Source: Gaeumannomyces sp. JS-464
Taxonomy: Eukaryota; Ascomycota; Sordariomycetes; Magnaporthales; Magnaporthaceae
Reading direction: 5' to 3'
Assembly: GCA_002197995.1 (NCBI GenBank)
Contig: NGZR01000001.1
Coordinates: 3,100,001-3,164,000 of the forward strand
DNA length: 64,000 nt
Part shown: in pieces, positions 56,675-64,000 of the stretch
How positions within the stretch are numbered: position 1 is the first letter of the stretch
Layout of the letters: each line of letters begins with the position of its first letter
Position numbers and translations under genes: made by a program
Notes under the pieces: model-generated
Database searches by the model: none
Told to the model about the DNA's origin: nothing
The model's input: only the letters and a program-made list of their open reading frames with translations

Positions 56675-57293
56675 ATGTTTTACTCCCAGACTGCTAATAC
56701 CTTCTTCCTCGCTCGCTTTAACACTTTGTGCAAGCGGGCGGCTGTTCTTGCCAAGGAATGGGACGAGCACGAGTCAGCCTACATGCAAGCGTACACAGCA
56801 CTTGTAATGGCCGGTTTCGAGATAGACCACAACGCCTCGAAGATCCCAGACTTCGCCAGCCGCCTGGCTAGAGCGGAGGAGCGGGCGTCCTTTGAAGAAT
56901 TCGAGACTGACAGGGCACACATAGCCCGTTACTGTTTTAAGGAAACGCTTTTGGCCTTCGAGCCCCTGATGAAGACATTCGAAAAGTGCTAATTACTCGG
57001 AATGGGAGCACGAGAGGAAGATCCTTTACAAAATCCAGAACGCGGCCTTGTTAACTCGTATAAAATTTTCCGCCGAGAAAAGGCTGGACTACGACGAAAA
57101 GCGCCTTATCCGGCGCAGCGAGGCTTTTAAGGCGGGGGTGAGCAACGCATACACGAGGGGGACCGGGGACACCGAGATGAAAGCCGAGGACCTATGGATG
57201 AGGATCACATCCCAACACGAAGAACTCAAATTGACTGCCGCCAAGGAACCTACCAAGCTCCAGGAGTCTGCTCAGGCCAAAACACTGACTTAA
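56675..57293 (+). CDS. Unrecognised small helical protein 3, one frame break; paralogue of the gene at 59290
   Basis: I do not recognise the family, but this is a clear relative of the gene at 59290. Both start M-x-Y, and both have F...K-R-A followed by K-E-W-x-E-x-x-x-A-Y. The first frame ends in TAA at 56990-56992 after F-E-K-C. Sequence just as gene-like continues one frame over (A-N-Y-S-E-W-E-H-E-R-K-I-L) to TAA at 57293, giving about 205 aa in all. The product is nearly all charged helix, with no signal peptide. It has normal base composition inside AT-rich DNA. Its 3' flank (TTTGGGCGAGT... then TCCGAT and ATTG) resembles that of the paralogue. Confidence 0.55.
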
Positions 57294-57915
57294 AGGCGAG
57301 CGAGTAAAGGCTTTGGGCGAGTGGTTCCGATGATTGAGTTTCCCCAGTCCTTCTCGTCGCCTTCACCTCTCGCCCTGCTTTGGTCCTTTCTGAATTCTTG
57401 AATTTCCCTTCCTTTTTACCACTTTCGATTCCCTGAATATTAACACCTTAGTTGTCGTCAAGTTTGGATTTCGCGCTTTTGTCTTCGATTGCCCTCCTCC
57501 GCCGAGTTTCCGTTTTTTAATTTGGTTTTGAACAGTTACCAACCTGCGTACATTTTATTCAATTCGCCATCATATATTAAATCTAAACATTTAAAACTAT
57601 TTTGGACATTTTCCCACCGTTTGAAACTGTTTGTGCTATGATACGAAAAGAGGAAAGGAGGAATTTCACAATTTACTTTCGTTTGGGCTTAGCGCTATCA
57701 CTGTGTGGGCAAGTATACCTACCTCGTTTTTAGGCTGAGTTTGGACGGAGCCAAACCCTTTTTAAATTCCAATGTGGCGTTGCCTCGCTACTCTCTATCT
57801 ACTCGCATTTACACGCTTTGGGATGGCCTTTTTAACAAATCCCTTTTATTGAACGAGGGAGTTGCACCAATGATACTCGCTGCACCATCGGTAAGCATAT
57901 GTTAATTTACTGTGG
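57294..57915. other. Intergenic DNA, moderately AT-rich
   Basis: The first 60 bp are the 3' flank shared with the paralogue at 59290. The remainder shows no gene or recognisable element. Confidence 0.45.
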
Positions 57916-58565
57916 TTAACCTAGGGGCAGGCTTTGCAGACCTGCGGCGTGTATGGCCTTTGCGACGTTTGCGCCACCCTTAAGGCCAAGAGCCTCGTCG
58001 AGCGTGCTTCTAAGCTGCTCCATCTTGGCCTGGATGCCCGACCCGCTAAAGCCCGCATGGGCCCACTGGGTAAAGCGCCGGCACAGTGCGCCCTCATCCC
58101 GCGCCTCCCAGTGCCGAAACGGCGAGATGGGATTGGGCGCGCCCGAAGCCGGCAGCGAGCATCCTTAGCTCGGAAAACTGGCTTTTCGCCGCAGGCCTCC
58201 TCCTCTCGACGAACTCCACCGGCTTAATACGCGCGTTAGCAACCTCCGAGTAGGGTTGGCGAAGACCCAAAAATGCAGGGATATTTGGGTCCAAGACCCA
58301 AAGTTTAAATTTTCCCTTACAAATTGAACAATTTGTTAGCAAAAAATTAAGCTTTGGGTTTTCTGGGTACCCATTTACGGTTCTTCGCCAACCCTATCTC
58401 CGAGTCCGCGTCGCTGAGATCGGTAAAGTCCTTACCTGCGGCGATGTCAATAGGTAACGTTGGCGTTCCTATCGGTGAGACAGATTTTGCGGACGGTGGT
58501 TACCGCCCGGACCTTTTCGAAAAGGGTAAGCTTTTCCAAGGACGAGCGAAGTCGTTAGGGGCCAT
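57916..58565 (-). pseudogene. Relic small gene 4, cut by a hAT-type MITE
   Basis: I do not recognise the protein. Removing the 146-bp insertion at 58251-58396 joins two minus-strand frames exactly: D-F-T-D-L-S-D-A-D-S-E on one side and V-A-N-A-R-I-K-P-V-E-F on the other. The gene would start at the ATG at 58563-58565 (M-A-P-N-D-F-A-R-P-W-K) and run about 190 codons to TAA at 57916-57918 (L-Q-S-L-P-L-G). Besides the insertion, one TAA stands where CAA would be (G-R-stop-P-P) and one frame break lies near 58155. It is thus the fourth small gene of this region, inactivated by insertion. Confidence 0.6.
58251..58396. mobile_element. 146-bp hAT-type MITE with 15-bp inverted ends and 8-bp target duplication
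   Basis: The ends TAGGGTTGGCGAAGA and TCTTCGCCAACCCTA are perfect 15-bp inverted repeats. The flanks CCTCCGAG (58243-58250) and TCTCCGAG (58397-58404) form an 8-bp target duplication with one C-to-T change. The size, the TAGGG start and the 8-bp duplication are all typical of hAT elements. The interior is too short to code; it contains two further arms with CCCAAA/TTTGGG. Its precise removal restores the reading frame of the host gene. Confidence 0.85.
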
Positions 58566-59289
58566 TAGGTGCTAGGGAGCCATATTGTTAATAGTACTTA
58601 AGTCAACCCAGTTTGAGATGGTGGATGCTTGCAAACGCTGCTAAGTTAAAAGGAACTCCGAATACAATTTACTTTAGCACATTAGCATCTTAATTAAAAA
58701 GAATGCAATGGCTTTGTTAAGATATAAACAGACAGCGGTTTGGCGTGTTTTGCGCATTCCTCCTAAACATTATAGCTTTAAAACCCCAAAGGGGCCCGGA
58801 GGGTGGTTTTGGTGTCCATAGGGGTATCTGGTGGGAATAGCTTCCATCATTTACAAATGCATCAAAGAGATGGGACGTGTGATCAAGTTCGCAATTAGGG
58901 AGGTACCAGTTGACAAAGGATGGGATTTTAAATTAGCAACAAAGCTTGGCAAAGCAATAAAACCCTTTGATGGAAACCGATATAACTTGGAACTCGTGTA
59001 ACATTAAAAATCACGCTTTACCTAACAAAGAAATTAAAAAACCTCGCTTTATCCACTTAAGAGACTAATTACCACCGCCGAGCCGAAACTGCTTCCAATT
59101 TAACCACAGCGCGGAAAGGCTTTAGGCTCGGGTATATAAAGTCACGGCGAATTTTAAAGTTTCCCTTAATACCTTCGAATTAAATACAACACTAAGATTA
59201 GTACCAGCACCGATCATCCCCTTATCCGTGACAAAAATAACTACGATTAACCCCCGCACTAACTTTAACAGCATCCACCAAAATCCAAA
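58566..59289. other. AT-rich scarred intergenic DNA with a TATA box
   Basis: No gene recognised. TATATAAA at 59133-59140 is 150 bp upstream of the next ATG, and the leader just before that ATG is CCA/AACAGC-rich like that of the gene at 54038. Confidence 0.45.
59133..59140 (+). promoter_or_regulatory. TATA box of the small gene at 59290
   Basis: TATATAAA, 150 bp before the ATG. Confidence 0.4.
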
Positions 59290-59915
59290 ATGGTGTACTT
59301 TTCCAATCTCGCTTACGCTTATTTCTCGTTCGTTATAAAACGGAATATAAGCGGGCGTTTGCCGTTGAAAAGGAATGGGTCGAGCGCCAGGACGCTTACT
59401 ACGACGCCAGCTTAACACTTAACCTAGCCTATAGTAGGGTAAGCCAAAATTACCGGGCTTTCCGTGAATATTTTTCGGACGCGGTTAACGACACCCCGCA
59501 GATGAGTCTCTCTGCCGGCGTGACCGGCTCGGCAGACGTTTACGACGAGGCAGAGATCAAAAGGCGGCTTATGGACTTCAGTTCCCTGGTGGACAAGTTC
59601 GACGAACGCTACACGAATTTCATGAGCGAGATTGAAACCGTGGAACCCATCGCCACGGAAGCTGAGGAGGCCAAGCAAGATTTTCTCCGCGCGGCCGGGC
59701 TTACTGGCCGGACTAATGCATGGCGCTACAAGGCCTTTAGGGCCAAGGTAGGCGTCATGTTGCAGCATGCGTCCAGGCACATCCCATACACCAAAAGGCG
59801 CACCCTTAATATGTCGTCAGATGTCGCTCTCAGCCATATTACGCTCGGGCGCATAATCGAGCACACGGGTTCAAGCTTTGCTAAAGAGATTGCCCGGCTG
59901 AAGGAGCGTGCTTAG
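59290..59915 (+). CDS. Unrecognised small helical protein 5, one frame break; paralogue of the gene at 56675
   Basis: I do not recognise the family. The ATG at 59290 (M-V-Y-F-S-N-L-A-Y) and the main frame are joined by a 1-nt change near 59332, giving about 208 aa that end K-E-R-A at a TAG. The N-terminal third aligns with the gene at 56675: K-R-A-F-A-V-E-K-E-W-V-E-R-Q-D-A-Y against K-R-A-A-V-L-A-K-E-W-D-E-H-E-S-A-Y. The remainder is charged helix (A-E-I-K-R-R-L-M-D-F and E-A-E-E-A-K-Q-D-F). The first 210 bp are TpA-rich and scarred, but from about 59500 the composition is normal, so the mutation boundary lies inside the gene. Confidence 0.55.
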
Positions 59916-60171
59916 CACATGGAGGAGAACGCAAAGGCGAGCAATTGAGTTCTTTTGGGCGGGTCCCTCCGACAATTGCGTTCCCTTTTCCGATGCCTTC
60001 CGTCCCTTCTACTATTTGTCTGTTTTGGTATTTTTTGGATTTTTGGCTTTGCGTTTGCGTTATGTTTGGGTTGCTCCCTTTTTCTTTGTTTTGTCGGACT
60101 TTGGCATTTAAATAGTCGCTTTCCTTTTAATCAAAATTTTAGTATTTTTTACTTATTATTAAAGCTTTATC

Positions 60172-60206
60172 GGGGAACACACGTTTTTTGCTATTGGCAC
60201 GCACCC
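60172..60206 (+). repeat. Left inverted end of the MULE-like element
   Basis: 35 bp, matching the reverse complement of 62978-63012 at 34 positions. Confidence 0.85.
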
Positions 60207-60383
60207 TTTTCCACTTTTGGCTTGTGCGCCCCTTGTGTTATCCGATGCCGGAACCCTGCAAATTCGCCGGGAATCCCCAATAGTTTAACATTTTTGTGCA
60301 TTTTAAATCGTTTTCCGTGCATTTTCTTTGTAGCACAACAACCAACTGCCATAAACGAAGTTATCGCGATTTCGAGCGACGAC

Positions 60384-60479
60384 GAGGCTGATAGCCCTTT
60401 TGCAAACGAGGCTGATAGCCCTTTTGCAAACAAGGCTGATAGCCTTTTTGCAAACGAGGCTATTAGCTCTTTTGCAAAC
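60384..60479 (+). repeat. Four tandem 24-nt units
   Basis: The unit GAGGCTGATAGCCCTTTTGC(AAAC) occurs four times in tandem (60384, 60408, 60432, 60456). The first two copies are identical; the third and fourth differ at 2 and 3 positions. In the plus frame each unit reads E-A-D-S-P-F-A-N, so it may have been an acidic repeat in a transposon protein. Confidence 0.9.
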
Positions 60480-61679
60480 GAAGCCGCCGGTCCCGCGCTT
60501 TAGGACGGGCGGCTTTGAATTAGGGAGTTTACCGCGGTACTTTTTACCTTTTACCTTACCTTCCAAAGCCTCGTCGATGCTTTTAACCCGTGGCTACTTT
60601 AATAAAACGGGCTTGTAACTACCGCACGTACGTTTAAAAACAGCGAAAGCCTGCTGAAAAAAAGCGCTTTTCTTTGCTTTTTTAGGCAAAGAAACCGGCC
60701 TTCCCGAGGGTTGCGCAACCGGTTTCGAACCTCCCAAATTGCTAATTGCCCGTGGGGAATCATTTTGCAAAGGCTTAAAGCTAACGGAGACTTTTGAAGC
60801 GCCCGGATGATTAACTTTAAGCACGAAGGCCACGGCCCGGATTAAAGTATCGCTATGGAGGCTACCGCCCTCGCCTTTTAAATTACGGAACGGCAGTGGA
60901 AGCTTTTGCGCCCTTTTTTCGCCGACCTTACGATACGTACGCGTGCGATCCTTAACCTTTTACGGCGGCGATACCCTACCGGACTTTGGCAATTTGCTGC
61001 TTTATACCGTTAGCAAGCCGTTTGGAGGAAAAAAAACGCTAAGGGGTACTAATTTACGGCCGTTTTTTTACGGTTTTTCGACGAGCTTACGGTGGCGTTT
61101 AAAGATTTTAACCCTCGGGATTTCCTTATAAAAGGCCAAAAAGGCATTGCAATTTTCCAGTGCGCGGCTTAGATATACGATTAAATCGTTTTTATTTTCC
61201 GTGCCGGCTCGCGCTGCTTCCAAATCGACGTTACTTATAAAACCAACCGGTATAATATGCACTTGTTTTAGCGGTGATTATTACTAACGAACGTATAATT
61301 TTGCCGGTTTTTTAAGCTTTAATTGTAAACGAGGCCGAGGTAACTTTTACGTAGGTTTTTTTTACTTTCGCGATTTTTTTAACAGGGCTTAAATTCCGGC
61401 CCCCGAAATTATTATTACCGATAGGGATAGTCGTTTCCGCAGCGCCGCTTTAAGCGCGTTTCCTTTTTGCACGCTTTAATTATGCGTTTACCATATTAAT
61501 TTTAACGTGGTTTTATATATTAAAAAGAAATGGAATAAAATTGCGGCTGTTAAAAAGGCTAAAAAGGTGGCGGAAAATGCTTCCGATAGGTTGGATTGTA
61601 AAAATTTAAAGGCAGGCCTAGGCACTAACGAGGCTACTAACAAAGCTAATACGAAGGACTTTTAAACCTTTACAAACAG

Positions 61680-62752
61680 CTACTAAATCGTTAAATCGGC
61701 GCAAGGCTTTAACAAATACCAACACCTCCCTAGCGACGTTAAGCATACCCGGGCCGGCTTTTTTGCCTTTTAAAAGCACGTCGTTTATACACCAACCCTC
61801 GAAACTTATAAAAAGGCTTAGGCCGCCCTTTGGATGTAATTTTACGAGTAGGAGGCCCTGCTTAACTACTTGCAGCGGTCCGTTTGGTTAGCAAAGCGGC
61901 AATAGGCCTATTGCTATACCAAATATAACCCTACCAACGGGTTTATTACCACGGCACCCTCGGAATCAAATCACGGGTTTTTTAAAACCTACGGCCTTTT
62001 TGCGAGGGCGATTTTGTTGCAAATTGCAAAAGCTATTTTAACGCAAACAGATTACCGGATCGCGGCTTTTCAAAACGGCCCAGCAAGCTTCCGGGGTTAG
62101 GATCCGCTAGGATTACTGCGGGAGGTTATAAGCAAGGCAGTTACCTTTACGTGCCTCTTTTTAGTGCTTTAATTTTCTTAATTAGATGCATAAGCGTGCG
62201 TTAGCAACGTTGCCTTCCCAATTGCACCCTAACGGCCTTCCCCTACCTTTTTGCACGCGCGCCACGCGTAAGCAGTACGGCCTGCCCTGCTCTTACGAGC
62301 TTTTAGATTTGCATAACGCCTAACGAGAGAATTTCAACTTTCCAAGCTTGCAAATCGACTTTGTAAGCCGCTTTTGGCTGCGAAAGGGTAGCCGGGATAC
62401 GGAAAATCCCTTACTCCGGGTTACAAATCCGGTAGGCAATTATAAGGGCCGTTTTCGAAGGTCCGGCCCTTTTGGTAACGAGGGGCCGGCGCGGCGCCCA
62501 CGCAGTACCCGCACGGGTATCCGTGCCGGCGCCAGGCGAAACCTCTCGCAACACGAACAAGGGCCTTCCCTACGGCAGGCTAACGAGGTTAACGAGGCTA
62601 ACGAGGCGGAAAGGCCTGTGCTTACCCTCGGCACCCCTCTGCTTTTAACGCCGGCCACCTTGCCTTTACGGTCGGCCGGGAGGGCTTCCGCGCCCTTTCC
62701 AGCGCCTGCGCCGGCATTTGACGAGTTTTTTAATCCTTTTGCGAGTTTTTAG
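61680..62752 (+). pseudogene. MULE-like transposase remnant
   Basis: With many TAA/TAG stops, the plus strand reads Y-T-P-T-L-E-T-Y-K-K-A near 61790, then Y-N-P-T-N-G-F-I-T-T-A-P-S-E-S-N-H-G-F-F near 61923-61982. This is the place of the T-S-R-V-E-x-x-H signature that closes MULE transposase cores. The C-terminal tail from 62348 (G-N-Y-K-G-R-F-R-R then S-T-R-T-G-I-R...S-Q-H-E) matches the Gly/Arg-rich tail typical of fungal MULE proteins, and its last frame is open to TAG at 62752. The catalytic acids could not be placed. Confidence 0.55.
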
Positions 62753-62977
62753 GCACCTTTGTAGCCCTAGATAAACGGCTTTAACGCCGTGCCCTTGCAC
62801 TTTTCCATGTAATTGGCGGTTTAACACCGCGTTTTTAATCGTTTATTAATAATTTGCTCGTGGCGATAACTTTTATTTGCTTCCCTTTTGTTAATTGAAC
62901 CCCTGCCTGCATTAAAGCCTATGTTCGTTTATGTGGGTGCGCTATAAAAAAGTCCATGCGCACCGATATCGGGGTGG

Positions 62978-63012
62978 GGGTGCGTGCCAATAGCAAAAAA
63001 GGTGTGTTCCCC
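62978..63012 (-). repeat. Right inverted end of the MULE-like element
   Basis: 35 bp, inverted match to 60172-60206. The sequence just outside (GATAGAGCC...) still resembles the left side, so the true terminus lies further out. Confidence 0.85.
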
Positions 63013-63629
63013 GATAGAGCCTTTTATTATTACCCCGGCGTATACCACCAGCCTCCATTTGTTCCAAGCCTTTTTCCGTTTTCCCACACCCAGCCGCTAA
63101 GGTAGTGGTACCCTTTCCAGTTGAATCACCCGATAGATACGGCCCGAGTGTTCACTTTGAAGGGGTGGGACTGGATCGGATACTTGAGCTTGGTGGTCCA
63201 TAACGGAAATGAAAGACGAATCAGCATGAAACAGAACCATATCCAGGAAGCCAACAGGGTTGTGGTTGACAAAAATTGCACGGATAAAAAAATACTAATA
63301 AAAAGAAAGAAAGCCAGGTGAGACAACACAAAGACACCACCAGACGCACAGTTGCCTTGAACTGCTAACAATTAGTAAGAAGGAAAGACGAGTGCAACTC
63401 CTGGGCCCAATTAAACCAACCAGATTCGGTCGGGGGACTGGGAATAGCTTTGTCCGCACATGCACTAAAGGGATGGGGAAGGGGGATACCTAGTCCTTGA
63501 CACTAACGTACGGAAATTCCTGAGTGGTGTCGCACGTTTTCAGCACGCGGCGTTTGCCAACCCCTCCAAGCGAGCCCGTCCACCAGAACCAGCACTAGGG
63601 AAACCCTCACCCAACAAACTCGCCCACAT
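63013..63629. other. Intergenic region with return to normal composition
   Basis: TpA enrichment fades after about 63100. No gene recognised; it should hold the 3' end of the dehydrogenase gene that begins beyond the window. Confidence 0.45.
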
Positions 63630-64000
63630 TCAGGCACAAGCATCAAGCTCCCTCTCCGTCCACTCCCAAAGCCGCTCCGCCATCTCACCGTCGTACGCCA
63701 GCGCCGACCCCTTCCCCGTGACCCCGACGGGCGTGTAGTACTCGCCCGAGACGACGCCCTCCCCGAAGCACGCCCAGAGCTGGTTCCGCGCCCCCTTCCT
63801 GGGCCCCGGCACGAGCCACGGCGCGACCATCTCGAGCAGGCGCCCGATCCAGGGGTACGACTCCTTGGTGCCGCGCGTCAGGCCGGTCGCGACCGCGCCC
63901 GGGTGCACGGCGACGGCGGTGACGGTCGGGTTCCGGCACGCCAGGCAGCGCGCGTGGTGGATGTTTGCGAGCTTGGAGGCGCCGTAGCGCGCAAACGCCC
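63630..64000 (-). CDS. Short-chain dehydrogenase, C-terminal part only (runs off the window)
   Basis: The open minus-strand frame encodes the last 123 residues of a classical SDR related to retinol dehydrogenases. The catalytic motif R-Y-G-A-S-K-L-A-N-I-H is visible at the window edge, followed by V-H-P-G-A-V-A-T-G at the cofactor loop and a C-terminal cap with T-G-K-G-S-A-L-A-Y-D. It ends A-C-A-stop. The frame is intact as far as it can be seen. The N-terminal Rossmann half lies beyond 64000. The substrate is unknown. Confidence 0.8.
   Translation of the reverse strand, partial: AFARYGASKLANIHHARCLACRNPTVTAVAVHPGAVATGLTRGTKESYPWIGRLLEMVAPWLVPGPRKGARNQLWACFGEGVVSGEYYTPVGVTGKGSALAYDGEMAERLWEWTERELDACA

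Larger units (their letters stand above)
60172..63012 (+). mobile_element. Degraded MULE-like DNA transposon with inverted ends
   Basis: A 35-bp block at 60172-60206 (GGGGAACACAC...GGCACGCACCC) is repeated in inverted orientation at 62978-63012 with one mismatch. The similarity extends about 20 bp further out on both sides in weaker form. The interior is scarred DNA encoding a broken transposase that reads like fungal MULE proteins (see 61680-62752). No clean target duplication could be fixed because the outer edge of the inverted ends is unclear. The element is dead. Confidence 0.7.

Noticed and set aside
58249..58398. Mariner-type MITE with a TA target duplication
   Set aside because: The TA can be read as a 2-bp duplication, but including it in the ends gives 15-bp perfect inverted repeats and an 8-bp flank duplication, which fits hAT better.

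Overview
The window comes from a filamentous ascomycete, most likely a Sordariomycete. The evidence is short GT-AG introns with CTAAC-like branch sites, GC-rich genes, C-to-T and G-to-A scarring of repeats that looks like repeat-induced point mutation (RIP), and typical Pezizomycotina families: a GH94 phosphorylase, a DMATS prenyltransferase, a BYS1 protein, a GMC alcohol oxidase and VPS13.

Layout. (1) 1-6338 is scarred repeat DNA: the dead body of a Tad/LINE-like element (1-4115), then a complete 1,655-bp gag-only LTR element (4684-6338) with matching 147-bp LTRs and a 5-bp target duplication. (2) 6636-18706 holds a secreted GH30 galactanase, a decayed short-chain dehydrogenase, an intron-containing tRNA-Gln, an Mtr-type amino-acid permease and a cytosolic GH94 cellobionic-acid phosphorylase. 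(3) 19240-27984 looks like a small secondary-metabolism locus: a truncated permease copy, a vanillyl-alcohol-oxidase-like flavoenzyme, a DMATS indole prenyltransferase, a dimeric alpha/beta-barrel protein and an NmrA-like reductase. (4) 29029-33674 holds small fungal proteins: a DUF7587-like protein, two paralogues that I think are DUF6914-like on either side of a kinase relic, and a secreted BYS1 protein. (5) 36191-53549 holds conserved genes: the giant lipid-transfer protein VPS13, a mitochondrial-type DUF3429 protein, an SDR-like protein and a GMC oxidoreductase. (6) 54038-63012 returns to AT-rich, scarred DNA. In it sit five small, mostly helical genes or relics of about 190-210 codons that I do not recognise, one cut by a 146-bp hAT-type MITE, and then a dead MULE-like DNA transposon with inverted ends. 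(7) A partial SDR gene runs off the right edge.

Two cautions apply. Many otherwise well-conserved genes, including VPS13, carry isolated 1-nt indels, mostly in G/C runs. The simplest reading is uncorrected sequencing or assembly error, so a single frameshift here should not be read as gene death. True relics are called only where there are also stops, lost catalytic residues, deletions or insertions. All family assignments come from reading the translated sequence; no database search was possible.
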